A DNA stretch of 32,033 nucleotides from Clostridium sp. CAG:411 (GTDB taxonomy: Bacteria; Bacillota; Clostridia; Lachnospirales; Lachnospiraceae). The stretch's first letter is position 1; every line of letters starts with the position of its first letter. The notes below the pieces were generated by a model. The model ran no database searches and was not told the origin of the DNA. It saw nothing but the letters and a program-made list of their open reading frames with translations. The stretch covers positions 63,584 through 95,616 of the forward strand of contig FR899724.1 of NCBI GenBank assembly GCA_000437275.1, in the 5' to 3' direction. The position numbers and the translations under genes were made by a program. Below are positions 1 through 7,917 of the stretch, in pieces.

Positions 1-140
1 GGGGATATGACTATATTGGCGATACCAGAACCGTTGATGTGCATATCAAACGACTTCGCGAAAAAATTAGCGACCATGAAAGTTGGAAAATCAGTACCGT
101 TTGGGGAATCGGATACAAATTTGAGGTTCGAAAACAATGA
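1..140 (+). CDS. OmpR/PhoB-family response regulator, C-terminal end (partial)
   Basis: The window opens inside a gene; the reading frame starts at base 3 and stops with TGA at 138-140. The 45 visible residues carry the end of a winged-helix DNA-binding domain. The recognition-helix pattern RTVDVHIKRLREKI is followed by the wing ending TVWGIGYKFE, both diagnostic of OmpR/PhoB regulators. The protein should bind promoter DNA when phosphorylated by the partner kinase. Its stop overlaps the start of the histidine kinase (ATGA at 137-140), so the two are translationally coupled and almost certainly form one two-component system. The receiver domain lies outside the window, so the target genes and subfamily cannot be judged. 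Confidence 0.9.
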   Translation, partial: GYDYIGDTRTVDVHIKRLREKISDHESWKISTVWGIGYKFEVRKQ

Positions 141-1564
141 AACGCACAATTGTAACAAAACTCATTGTATTTTATTCGGTAGCGGCAGTATTTTTTGTTT
201 TTCTTATCAATGTCATAGCACCCCATTATCTGCGTGACGAGATTATAAAAGATAAGAAAAACGAATTAAATCAATATTCCCAATATATTCACACTACACA
301 TTTTGACACCGCAGCGGATACCCATAGCATATACGATAAAAAAACAATCACTGTACGTATCGCTGAAACGGATAAAATCTTGAATACAAGAACTTGGATT
401 TTTAATGCAGACGGTGATTTGCTTATTGATTCTGGAAATGAGAATTATATAGAAGCTTCTTTCAATATACTAGAGGATAATCCCACATATTTTGAATCCT
501 ACTGCTATATAAATAATACGGTAAAGCCTTTATTGACAGAAAATATGCTCTCAATTGTTTTGCCAATTTCACAGCAATTACAAATGAAAGGCTATATTGT
601 TATTCATTCTCCTATGGAACCAATTATGCAATCTGTGTCCAACTATATTACTTTTGCTAATCTTTTTCTTTTTTTGGTAACAGTTGTTTTTGCACTTGCG
701 ATTTTACTTACCTACCATTTCACTATACGTCCAACAAGAAAAATAACGCAATATATTTCTTCTATTAATAAAGGAGAACATGCACTTGCACCAAATATCG
801 GTAAGAACAGTGAATTTAATCGGTTACAGCTTGAACTAATGTATATGGAGGAAAAAATAGAAAATTTGGACGATTACCAGAAAAATTTTATTGCGAATGT
901 ATCTCACGATTTTCGTTCGCCACTTACCTCCATAAAGGGATATGCGGAAGCTATGCTAGACGGTACCATTCCAGAAGAGTTACATAGTAAATATCTAAAT
1001 GTTATTGTGGTAGAAGTAGAACGTTTGACTAAACTTACCAGCAATCTCTTATCCTTAAATCAATTTGAACAGGGCGGATACCAATTAGACCTTGCATCCT
1101 TTGATATTAACTTAGTTTTAAAGCAAACAGCCGCCTCTTTTGAAGGCACCTGCAAACAAAAACATATTAAACTAAAGCTGGTATTTTCAGAAAAAGAAAC
1201 TTATGTAACAGCAGATAAAAGCAAAATTCAACAGGTGCTATATAATTTATTGGACAATGCTATTAAGTTTAGCCATAAAGATTCGGAAATACATTTAAAA
1301 ACGCTGGAAAAAAGAGAAAAGGTTCTTGTATCGGTAAAGGATTTTGGTATTGGTATTCCAAAAGATGGTTTAAACAAGATTTGGGAACGATTTTACAAAA
1401 CAGATTTATCCCGTGGAAAGGATAAGAAAGGAACTGGACTGGGACTTTCCATTACAAAGGAAATCATCTCCGCCCACAATGAAACTATCAATGTAACAAG
1501 TACAGAAGGTGCTGGTACAGAATTTACCTTCACCCTCACATTAACCACTCCAAATAATATCTGA
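137..1564 (+). CDS. Membrane sensor histidine kinase (HAMP-HisKA-HATPase)
   Basis: A 475-residue sensor kinase paired with the upstream regulator. A first membrane helix lies at about residues 8-28, an extracytoplasmic sensor region at about 29-168, a second helix at about 171-194, and a HAMP linker after it. The HisKA box reads NVSHDFRSPLTSIKGY with the phospho-accepting His at about 257. The ATPase domain shows the N box DNAIKFSH (about 373-380), the G1/F region DFGIGIPKDG...WERFYK (about 402-420), and the G2 box GTGLGLSI (about 432-439). All catalytic motifs are intact. The kinase should autophosphorylate at His and pass phosphate to the regulator. The extracellular ligand is unknown: the sensor segment shows no domain I recognise. 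The start overlaps the regulator's stop codon. Confidence 0.95.
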   Translation: MKRTIVTKLIVFYSVAAVFFVFLINVIAPHYLRDEIIKDKKNELNQYSQYIHTTHFDTAADTHSIYDKKTITVRIAETDKILNTRTWIFNADGDLLIDSGNENYIEASFNILEDNPTYFESYCYINNTVKPLLTENMLSIVLPISQQLQMKGYIVIHSPMEPIMQSVSNYITFANLFLFLVTVVFALAILLTYHFTIRPTRKITQYISSINKGEHALAPNIGKNSEFNRLQLELMYMEEKIENLDDYQKNFIANVSHDFRSPLTSIKGYAEAMLDGTIPEELHSKYLNVIVVEVERLTKLTSNLLSLNQFEQGGYQLDLASFDINLVLKQTAASFEGTCKQKHIKLKLVFSEKETYVTADKSKIQQVLYNLLDNAIKFSHKDSEIHLKTLEKREKVLVSVKDFGIGIPKDGLNKIWERFYKTDLSRGKDKKGTGLGLSITKEIISAHNETINVTSTEGAGTEFTFTLTLTTPNNI

Positions 1565-1570
1565 TATTAC

Positions 1571-1603
1571 AAAGAGGTGCCGCAATCGCGACACCTCTTT
1601 TTT
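1571..1603. terminator. Bidirectional Rho-independent terminator
   Basis: A 9-bp perfect stem (aaagaggtg at 1571-1579 with cacctcttt at 1592-1600) is extended by cgc/gcg around an aatc loop, with a T run at 1598-1603. It sits between the convergent kinase and trmL genes, and the A-rich left arm gives a T-rich tail on the other strand. Confidence 0.85.
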
Positions 1604-1606
1604 AGT

Positions 1607-2098
1607 CTACCAATGTAAACGATGTAATTCTCCTTGTGAATTAAGGTTCATAAAATTGTTCTGTCGCAACGCTTCATACAATACAATTGCTACAGAATTA
1701 GATAAATTTAATGAGCGAATCTCTCCAAACATAGGGATTCGGATACATTCATCCGGATGTTCTATTAAAATCTCCTCCGGTATCCCTGCACTCTCTTTCC
1801 CAAACATAATGTATGCATCTTCCTCAAATTTCACATCCGCATAGGTATGTTTCGCCTTTGTAGTAGCCATATAAATCTTGGCATTTGGATTTTTCTCTAA
1901 AAAGTCAGGATAACTATCATATACCGTAACGTCTAATTTATCCCAGTAATCCAATCCAGCTCTTTTCACTTCTTTCTGTGAAATACGAAATCCCATCGGT
2001 TCTATCAAATGTAATCTGGCCCCCGCTGCCACACATGTTCTTCCAATATTTCCTGTATTTGCAGGTATTTCTGGTTCTAATAAAACAATATTTAACAT
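1607..2098 (-). CDS. trmL: tRNA (cytidine(34)-2'-O)-methyltransferase TrmL
   Basis: A 163-residue SPOUT-class methyltransferase of the TrmL/YibK type. This family uses S-adenosylmethionine to methylate the 2'-O of the wobble nucleotide in certain tRNA-Leu species. The sequence shows the N-terminal motif EPEIPANTGNIGRTC. A central FGKESAGIPEE and the C-terminal trefoil-knot segment IRSLNLSNSVAIVLYEALRQ complete the AdoMet site. Length is typical for the family, which consists of little more than the knot domain. The start lies one base downstream of the cheX-like gene's stop, so the two are probably cotranscribed and coupled. Family assignment is secure; the exact tRNA substrate is inferred from family knowledge. 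Confidence 0.93.
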   Translation of the reverse strand: MLNIVLLEPEIPANTGNIGRTCVAAGARLHLIEPMGFRISQKEVKRAGLDYWDKLDVTVYDSYPDFLEKNPNAKIYMATTKAKHTYADVKFEEDAYIMFGKESAGIPEEILIEHPDECIRIPMFGEIRSLNLSNSVAIVLYEALRQNNFMNLNSQGELHRLHW

Positions 2099-2099
2099 C

Positions 2100-2570
2100 T
2101 TAATCTTCCTTCACTGAAATGTACACTTCAATTTGTCTTCCATCATTCAAAACCAACGGTACACTAATATTTTGTGACGCCGTCGAAGTAATTGTCATAT
2201 TTCCTACACAAACTGTAGGTGGGGTAATGTCAATTCCAATTCCTTTGGTCGAAAAAATCGTAGCTGCATTTCCCATAATCATATTTCCAAGTTCACAAAT
2301 AGCACTCATATGAAGTTCACTTATCGTATCTGTCGGAGACATACACATATTTCCAGCTACCAGACAGGCGATTTCCTTTGGAAATGCCAACATAACCTGC
2401 CCCTTCATCTCTCCTGTAATACCAATGATAATAACAATTGAATCTTCATTAAACTTTGCCTGCTTCGCAACTGGTTTTCCTAATTTTGTCTCTACTTGCG
2501 AAACATCACGTAGCATTTGCATACCTGCTGTCAAAAATGGATTAATAATATCTGCGCTCAATCCTGCCAT
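2100..2570 (-). CDS. CheX-like chemotaxis phosphatase domain protein
   Basis: A 156-residue protein of the CheX/CheC phosphatase superfamily, which dephosphorylates CheY-P or related receiver domains. The signature helix reads ICELGNMIMGNAATIF, giving the catalytic ExxN pair at Glu93 and Asn96. The preceding region (MKGQVMLAFPKEIACLVAGNMC) matches the first repeat of the fold. Only one clear ExxN signature is visible, as expected of CheX rather than the two-site CheC. A strong ribosome site (aggaggt) lies about 6 bases upstream of the ATG. No other chemotaxis or flagellar gene is in the window, so its receiver partner must be elsewhere. It could serve a non-chemotaxis two-component pathway. 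It is followed directly by trmL. Confidence 0.85.
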   Translation of the reverse strand: MAGLSADIINPFLTAGMQMLRDVSQVETKLGKPVAKQAKFNEDSIVIIIGITGEMKGQVMLAFPKEIACLVAGNMCMSPTDTISELHMSAICELGNMIMGNAATIFSTKGIGIDITPPTVCVGNMTITSTASQNISVPLVLNDGRQIEVYISVKED

Positions 2571-2628
2571 ATGTATACCTCCTCTTTCGTATTCTTTTAA
2601 AAATACTTCCCCTTTTAACCTTACTTCC

Positions 2629-2637
2629 AGTATACCA
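2629..2637 (-). promoter_or_regulatory. Possible extended -10 promoter for the cheX-like gene
   Basis: Read on the minus strand, TGG-TATACT forms an extended -10 element about 60 bases before the cheX-like start. No good -35 box is visible, so this is a weak call. Confidence 0.35.
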
Positions 2638-2654
2638 TACCCACCTACGGAAAT

Positions 2655-3821
2655 CTATGAATTTTTTAGCTGTTTTACGAAACGTTCTATTCTTTCCAAG
2701 GCGATTTTTAAACTATCAATAGAATAGGCATAAGATATACGCAAAAAACCTTCTCCACAGGCCCCAAAAGCAGTTCCCGGTACAACAGCAACTTTTTCCT
2801 GTTCCAAAAGCCTTGTAGCAAATTCATCCGATGTCATACCAAACTGTTTGATACTCGGAAAGACGTAAAACGCTCCAAATGGTTCAAACACTTCAAATCC
2901 AATTCGACGCAATTCATGGACTAAAAATCTTCTTCTTTGGTCATATGCCTCCTGCATATGTCTTACATCATCATCTCCGTTCCGCAAAGCCTCTACTGCC
3001 GCATATTGGCTGGTAGTAGGTGCACACATAATCGCAAATTGATGAATCTTTAACATTTGCTCTAAAATGATTTTAGGTGCACAGGCAAAACCAAGCCGCC
3101 AACCTGTCATAGCATAAGATTTCGAAAAACCATTGATCACAATGGTTCGATCTTTCATACCAGGAAATTCTGCAATGGATACATGCTTTCCCTGATAGGT
3201 AAGCTCTGCATAAATCTCGTCAGAAATAACATACAAATCCTTTTCTAGTACCACATCTACAATTTCCTTTAAATCCTCTCTTGTCATAATAGAACCCGTA
3301 GGATTATTCGGGAATGGTAATACTAGAATTTTTGTCTTGTCCGTTATTTTTTCCAATACATCCTGCTTTGTCAATTTGAAATCATTTTCTTCTTTTAATT
3401 CCACTACAATCGGAACTCCATCTGCCAATGTCACACATGGTAAGTAAGATACATAACTTGGCATCGGAAGAAGCACTTCATCCCCAGGATCAAGCATAGC
3501 ACGAAAAGTTAAATCAATCGCCTCGCTGCCTCCTACGGTCACCATTATTTCGCCATTGTAATCATACTTTAGCTGAAAACGGCGTTCCATATAATTCGCA
3601 ATCTCTATTTTTAATTCTTTTAAGCCTGCATTGGAGGTATAAAACGTTCTTCCCTTTTCCAGCGAATATATTCCTTCCTCCCGAATGTGCCATGGTGTGT
3701 CAAAATCGGGTTCTCCAACCCCAAGAGAAATGGCATCTTTCATTTCACTTACTAAGTCAAAAAATTTACGGATGCCAGAGGGTTCAATTGTTACAATCTT
3801 TTCTGATAATGGGTTTCTCAT
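2655..3821 (-). CDS. PLP-dependent aminotransferase, class I/II fold
   Basis: A 388-residue fold-type I aminotransferase. The PLP-binding lysine is in SKSYAMTGWRLGF (about Lys234). The cofactor-contacting motifs PNNPTG (about 171-176) and SDEIYAEL (about 200-207) are present, as is the N-terminal SLGVGEPDFDTP substrate-loop pattern. It transfers an amino group between an amino acid and a 2-oxo acid in the cytoplasm. The sequence fits the aspartate/alanine/aromatic aminotransferase group, but substrate cannot be fixed by eye. Its ATG overlaps the stop of the upstream Lrp/AsnC regulator by 4 bases, so the pair is translationally coupled. The regulator probably senses an amino acid relevant to this enzyme. 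Confidence 0.92.
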   Translation of the reverse strand: MRNPLSEKIVTIEPSGIRKFFDLVSEMKDAISLGVGEPDFDTPWHIREEGIYSLEKGRTFYTSNAGLKELKIEIANYMERRFQLKYDYNGEIMVTVGGSEAIDLTFRAMLDPGDEVLLPMPSYVSYLPCVTLADGVPIVVELKEENDFKLTKQDVLEKITDKTKILVLPFPNNPTGSIMTREDLKEIVDVVLEKDLYVISDEIYAELTYQGKHVSIAEFPGMKDRTIVINGFSKSYAMTGWRLGFACAPKIILEQMLKIHQFAIMCAPTTSQYAAVEALRNGDDDVRHMQEAYDQRRRFLVHELRRIGFEVFEPFGAFYVFPSIKQFGMTSDEFATRLLEQEKVAVVPGTAFGACGEGFLRISYAYSIDSLKIALERIERFVKQLKNS

Positions 3822-4303
3822 GGTGTAATCAACATCCTTTCATCCTCAATCGTTTCATCCGTAAGCGCCAAACCATGTTCCTTATATTTTTTGAGAATAA
3901 AATTAGTCGATGTGCTTAACACAGACTCCAATGGGGATAGTTTACTGGATACAAAATTAGCAACCTCACGCATAGACTTTCCCTCAATCATAACCGCTAA
4001 ATCAAATTCTCCTGAGATTAAATATACGCTCTCTACTTCTTCAAATCTGTAAATACGCTCTGCAATTTTATCAAATCCCAGTCCCCTTTGTGGTGTTACT
4101 TTCACTTCAATCAATGCCGTCACACGCTCACAATCCGTTTTATCCCAATTGATCAATGTAGGATAGCCACATATGATATGCTCCTCTTCCATAGCCTGTA
4201 ACTCTTTTTTCACATCACTTACATCATAACCAAGCATGATTGCTAAATCTTCTGGTGCGATCCTTCCATTTTTATCAATCGCCTTTAAAATTTCATTTCT
4301 CAT
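3818..4303 (-). CDS. Lrp/AsnC family transcriptional regulator
   Basis: A 161-residue feast/famine regulator. Residues 1-60 form a winged helix-turn-helix (ILKAIDKNGRIAPEDLAIMLG, a recognition segment, then a wing ending CGYPTLINWDK). Residues about 65-145 form the RAM ligand-binding/oligomerisation domain, with ALIEVKVTPQ and the YLISGEFDLAVMIEG strand-turn typical of the family. Such proteins bind DNA as octamers or dimers and respond to amino acids. The gene overlaps the aminotransferase start by 4 bases, implying one transcript and a likely local target. The ribosome site is not ideal: a ggag lies about 13 bases upstream and a shorter aagg abuts the ATG, so translation may be modest. Confidence 0.92.
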   Translation of the reverse strand: MRNEILKAIDKNGRIAPEDLAIMLGYDVSDVKKELQAMEEEHIICGYPTLINWDKTDCERVTALIEVKVTPQRGLGFDKIAERIYRFEEVESVYLISGEFDLAVMIEGKSMREVANFVSSKLSPLESVLSTSTNFILKKYKEHGLALTDETIEDERMLITP

Positions 4304-4371
4304 CCTTTAACACCCTCTCCTTTTGCCTCTATAAAATGGGCATTTACACCCCACTTCAAATGCAAGTATCT

Positions 4372-5355
4372 CTACTCTACTTTATATAGTTCATCCGTCT
4401 TGGGAGGCTCTAAATAAAATCGCTCTCCCTCCCGAATAATCACCTTATCATTCCCCACAACTGCCTTACCAATAATCGCTGCTGGAATGTTTTCCTGCTG
4501 TAATCGCTCTACCAGTTGACTTCCATGACTAGTTCCAATCAACATACAACCGCTAGATATAAGCTGATATGGATTCAAATCATAAAATTCGCAAATTTCC
4601 ACCGTTTCCTGTCGTATCGGTATCCGTTCCAATTCTACTTCAAATCCAATTCCAGAAGCCGATGCCAGCTCCCAAAGTGCACCATATACACCACCTTCTG
4701 TAATATCGTGCATACAGTTTACCCCAACACTTTTTGCAATTGCCGCCTCTTTTACTACTGAAATATCTTTTAGGAACTCTTTTGCCCCTGAAATAAACTC
4801 TTTTGTATAACGGGTCGTCAATTCCTCCATATGATCCTTTGCCAAAATAGCAGTTCCTTCTAATCCTGCCCATTTTGTCATTACAAGGTCATCCCCAGGC
4901 TTTACTCCTTTGGTTGCAATCAACTCTTTGCGCTTAATCTTTCCAACTCCTGTAACCGTTATCAATGGTTGATTTACTACTGCGGAAACTTCTGTATGTC
5001 CACCTATAATCTCAATATTCAATTCACGGCACACCGTTTCCATTTCTGCCATAAGACGTTTCAGTACAATCTCACGAGCATTTTCCGGTAAAATAATATT
5101 TGTAAGAATCCCTACCACTTCCGCTCCACTAGAAGCAATATCGTTTGCTGTGATATGTACTACTAACGTTCCCATATCCTGTGCAGTCCCTGTAATGGGG
5201 TCTGTAGAAAGAACAATTACTTCATCCGCTGCAACCTGTAATGCAGCACAATCTTCTCCTACTCCTGCATGAATCAACACTTCACTCCGTCGCTGTTTCA
5301 ATTGTTTTAGTACAGATCTTTTTAAGACTGTTTCCGATACTTTTCCAATCTTCAC
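4372..5355 (-). CDS. AIR synthase-related protein (HypE/ThiL-like ATP-binding fold)
   Basis: A 327-residue protein of the PurM/HypE/ThiL/SelD superfamily. The N-terminal half contains GVGEDCAALQV and VLSTDPITG, the superfamily metal/ATP site, then ITANDIASSGAEVVGILTNIILPE. The C-terminal half carries KPGDDLVMTKWAGLEGTAIL and HDITEGGVYGALWELASASG, which resemble HypE. Members use ATP to activate a substrate carbonyl or phosphate group. HypE makes the cyano ligand of NiFe hydrogenases, but no hyp genes are nearby and the classic HypE C-terminal cysteine is absent (the protein ends DELYKVE). A HypE function is therefore doubtful. The start is GTG with a gagg ribosome site just upstream. Confidence 0.82.
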   Translation of the reverse strand: MKIGKVSETVLKRSVLKQLKQRRSEVLIHAGVGEDCAALQVAADEVIVLSTDPITGTAQDMGTLVVHITANDIASSGAEVVGILTNIILPENAREIVLKRLMAEMETVCRELNIEIIGGHTEVSAVVNQPLITVTGVGKIKRKELIATKGVKPGDDLVMTKWAGLEGTAILAKDHMEELTTRYTKEFISGAKEFLKDISVVKEAAIAKSVGVNCMHDITEGGVYGALWELASASGIGFEVELERIPIRQETVEICEFYDLNPYQLISSGCMLIGTSHGSQLVERLQQENIPAAIIGKAVVGNDKVIIREGERFYLEPPKTDELYKVE

Positions 5356-5443
5356 GTATCCTATCCTCTTCTGCTTCTACTCAGGAGCAGTTCCTTTCTC
5401 TGTTATCCAATCTAAAACGCCATTCAACAAATTCTGCTTATTT

Positions 5444-6994
5444 TTACTCTTCCTTTGCAGACGGCTTCTTTGTTGCTACTGATGCTTTTGTTTTCTTTGG
5501 TTCTTTTGTCACTACTGGAGCCTTTGTAACAGTTGGAGTCTTCGTAGCCTGTGGTTTCTTTGTCCTACTTGGTGCAGTGGTTGGTTTTTCATTTTTATTA
5601 TCGTTATTATCAGATGGCTTTTCCGTAGCCGAATCACTGGACTTACCGCCCTTTGTTACATATCTTGGCTCGGCTGCATAGTAACTGGAATTGATGACAT
5701 CCTTACTTACCTGTTTTCCATTCTCATAAACAATCTTCCATAATTGGGCTTTATATCCAACGTGAGCAGATTGTGTTACTTCTTCATATCCCTCTGGTAA
5801 GCTTTCATCAATCGTTACTTTATCTTCGCCTGGATCAATCTTTTCCAATACCTCTGATTTATATTCTACCGTGCGATTTTCTAAATCTCTTGTTTCTTTT
5901 CCATAAATATTAAAATATATACTTCTATTAGCAGTATATGCTTCTAAGTAGATTGGTACTTCTGTATTATTTTTAAATTTCAAATCCTTGGAGCCTTCTG
6001 AAATAGCCGCATCCATAGATGGTTCTACATAGCCTACAATCATAGAGTGGTTATGACGCTCTACAATTTCCAATTCCGCCTTTAACAATGTATTGTACAA
6101 TGTAGTAGCCGCCTGACAAACACCTCCACCAATGCTGTCTACCACCTGACCACTGGCATATGCTTTTGATACCTGATATCCATTTTCAACCGTAAAAGGC
6201 ACCAAATGATCTGCTACCGAAAATGTTTCTCCAGGATAAATAGTGATACCATTTAAAAGGCTGGCTGCATTCACCAAGTTCTGTGAACGAGCACTATCTG
6301 AACTGGCAAAGCTTGTAGAATAGCTTCCAAGCATATCCTGACATTCCTCTAATGTTGTGCTGTCGTACTCTGGTGTTGTATCATTCATGATTGCTTCCAC
6401 TGTGATACCACCGTCTATCCACTGTCCTGCTATTACGCTTTCTATCTTCTCGGCAGTCTCACCTGCAACGATTACTCGTCCATTTTTTTCTTTTATAATT
6501 TTAAATTTACCATTTTTTCTCTTTAATTTGGCATTTTCTGCCTGCACATCATAAACGGTACATTTTTTGGATACAAAGTTTTTTACTTTTTTATCATCTA
6601 GGGTAAATGCTAAATCAATTACCACTTTATCTTTTTCTAAATCCTTTTTATCCTTATAACGCTTGATAATGTCTCCTGTTCTACCATAATTGTATGCTTC
6701 ATTTACAAAAGAATCCACATCACATACATATCCTAGCTCCTCTAATGTAGCCTTTACTGTATGCTTGTCTATCTTTACAGAAACCGTCTCACTCTTTGCT
6801 TCTTCCACATGTTTCTTTAACGTATTCGTTGCCTTTTTGACTGTCATACCACCGACATTAATACTACCTATATATATTCCATCATAAATGACATCTTTTT
6901 TTGCACCTTTCGCAGATACATAAATAGAACCTGCTGTAGCAGCCAAGACTATACAACCAAGCACTGCACAAATCTTTATTATTTTCCCTTTCAT
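5444..6994 (-). CDS. VanW family cell-surface protein with a Lys/Thr/Pro-rich tail
   Basis: A 516-residue exported protein. It has an uncleaved or cleavable N-terminal hydrophobic helix (about residues 6-28). A putative peptidoglycan-binding-like region follows (about 40-215). The VanW domain (about 225-365) includes NLVNAASLLNGITIYPGETFS, IGGGVCQAATTLYNTLL and ERHNHSMIVGYVEPSMDAAI. A G5-like segment follows at about 370-440. The last 70 residues are low complexity (NNDNKNEKPTTAPSRTKKP, then repeated TKxPxVTK units), resembling a wall-spanning linker. VanW domains are found in glycopeptide-resistance clusters and many Clostridia, and their biochemical role is unsettled. The adjacent 34-residue membrane peptide gene upstream is in the same direction. 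Confidence 0.88.
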   Translation of the reverse strand: MKGKIIKICAVLGCIVLAATAGSIYVSAKGAKKDVIYDGIYIGSINVGGMTVKKATNTLKKHVEEAKSETVSVKIDKHTVKATLEELGYVCDVDSFVNEAYNYGRTGDIIKRYKDKKDLEKDKVVIDLAFTLDDKKVKNFVSKKCTVYDVQAENAKLKRKNGKFKIIKEKNGRVIVAGETAEKIESVIAGQWIDGGITVEAIMNDTTPEYDSTTLEECQDMLGSYSTSFASSDSARSQNLVNAASLLNGITIYPGETFSVADHLVPFTVENGYQVSKAYASGQVVDSIGGGVCQAATTLYNTLLKAELEIVERHNHSMIVGYVEPSMDAAISEGSKDLKFKNNTEVPIYLEAYTANRSIYFNIYGKETRDLENRTVEYKSEVLEKIDPGEDKVTIDESLPEGYEEVTQSAHVGYKAQLWKIVYENGKQVSKDVINSSYYAAEPRYVTKGGKSSDSATEKPSDNNDNKNEKPTTAPSRTKKPQATKTPTVTKAPVVTKEPKKTKASVATKKPSAKEE

Positions 6995-7046
6995 TTGTTT
7001 ATCCCTTTCTCATTGAATTTGACATTCTAAAAAGATTTCGGTATGC

Positions 7047-7151
7047 TTATACTACCGCGTATGCAAACAAAGACAATACCATAGTAAGAATCATGATACC
7101 TGCGATAACACCAACTACTATTTTTTGAAATTTTTTGTTTTGAAATAACAT
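7047..7151 (-). CDS. Small single-pass membrane peptide, 34 residues
   Basis: An unlisted short gene between the VanW gene and the divergent gene at 7249. It has an ATG at 7149-7151 preceded by a very strong ribosome site (aggagg) 7 bases away, and a TAA stop at 7047-7049. The peptide begins MLFQNKKFQKIVVGV and ends SLFAYAVV. A short basic, polar head is followed by one hydrophobic helix (about residues 11-34). This layout resembles small stressosome-associated membrane peptides of the DUF4044/Prli42 kind, where a basic N-terminus precedes a helix with an MVLS-like motif. The resemblance is by eye only. It lies about 50 bases upstream of the VanW start and could share its transcript. Confidence 0.65.
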   Translation of the reverse strand: MLFQNKKFQKIVVGVIAGIMILTMVLSLFAYAVV

Positions 7152-7177
7152 AAATATACCTCCTAAAATTTGAACTA

Positions 7178-7206
7178 TTCACAACTTGAACAGTCTACAA
7201 TATGAT
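7178..7206 (+). promoter_or_regulatory. Vegetative promoter for the 7249 gene
   Basis: A -35 TTCACA (7178-7183) and -10 TATGAT (7201-7206) are separated by exactly 17 bases, each one mismatch from consensus. Transcription would start near 7213, about 35 bases before the ATG at 7249. Confidence 0.6.
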
Positions 7207-7248
7207 ACTTGTGCAAGTCATACTTTCCTATAGAAAGGTGGAAAACAT

Positions 7249-7851
7249 ATGCCCGCAATGTTTATGTGTGTTCTTCTACTCGTACTTTTATATCAATATA
7301 AACTACGAAAAATAGAACAGGAAGAACAAAAAAAGGAAGCAGAATACTTAAAGCTGGAACACAAAGCATCTCTTCCAATTAAGCGAAGTCTAAACAACCT
7401 TACTTACTTTACAATTTCATTAGACAACCTTCCATTTCATAAGGATGCCACTGGTCGTCTTGCTACCATCCAGAATACAATAACAGATTTGTCCAATAAA
7501 AAAATCTGTAATCTGGCTGGATTAACTAATACAGACCTGAAGCTAAAGTATGGTGCTAATAATCTGGAAACACTCTCCTCTTACGATGAAAACTATACTC
7601 TGTTTCTTCGTACTCTGGCAGAATGGAGCGAGCAGCTCTTTATAGAAGGCTTCGAGGAAGATGCACTTCTCGTCTCACAATATGCGCTACAATGTAATAC
7701 AGACATAAGCAAGACCTATACAACCCTGGCTCGCATTTACAAAAAGCAGGGCAATATAGACAGCATCTATGCACTACTTCCTATTGCCGAATCCCATTCT
7801 GGAATCATCGACTTAAAAAAAGCAATCTACGATGTTTTAAACGAAATTTAA
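7249..7851 (+). CDS. Hypothetical membrane-anchored protein, helical C-terminus
   Basis: I do not recognise the family. The 200 residues begin with a short hydrophobic anchor (MFMCVLLLVLLYQ, residues 4-16). A charged coiled-coil-like segment rich in E, Q and K follows (about 18-45), then a soluble domain. Residues about 120-200 are all-helical, with EDALLVSQYALQCNTDISKTYTTLARIYKKQGN looking like one or two TPR-type helix pairs. The topology suggests a small anchor with a cytoplasmic interaction domain. Start support is good: an ggtgg-type ribosome site precedes the ATG and a 17-bp-spaced promoter lies just upstream. It stands alone, divergent from the small peptide gene and convergent with the exonuclease gene. 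Confidence 0.75.
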   Translation: MPAMFMCVLLLVLLYQYKLRKIEQEEQKKEAEYLKLEHKASLPIKRSLNNLTYFTISLDNLPFHKDATGRLATIQNTITDLSNKKICNLAGLTNTDLKLKYGANNLETLSSYDENYTLFLRTLAEWSEQLFIEGFEEDALLVSQYALQCNTDISKTYTTLARIYKKQGNIDSIYALLPIAESHSGIIDLKKAIYDVLNEI

Positions 7852-7859
7852 TTCGTTAT

Positions 7860-7895
7860 CCTGTGCAGTCAATTTGAATCTCTGACTGCATCAGG
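7860..7895. terminator. Intergenic hairpin between convergent genes
   Basis: The arms cctgtgcagtca and tgactgcatcagg pair over about 12 bp (one unpaired T) around an 11-base loop. It lies between the stops of the 7249 gene and the exonuclease. No U tract follows on either strand, so termination by the intrinsic route is uncertain. Confidence 0.45.
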
Positions 7896-7917
7896 AAGAA
7901 AACAACTCCACCTATCT

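Noticed and set aside
5241..5681. 146-codon plus-strand frame near the VanW gene
   Set aside because: Spans the end of two minus-strand genes and mirrors the Lys/Thr-rich VanW tail.
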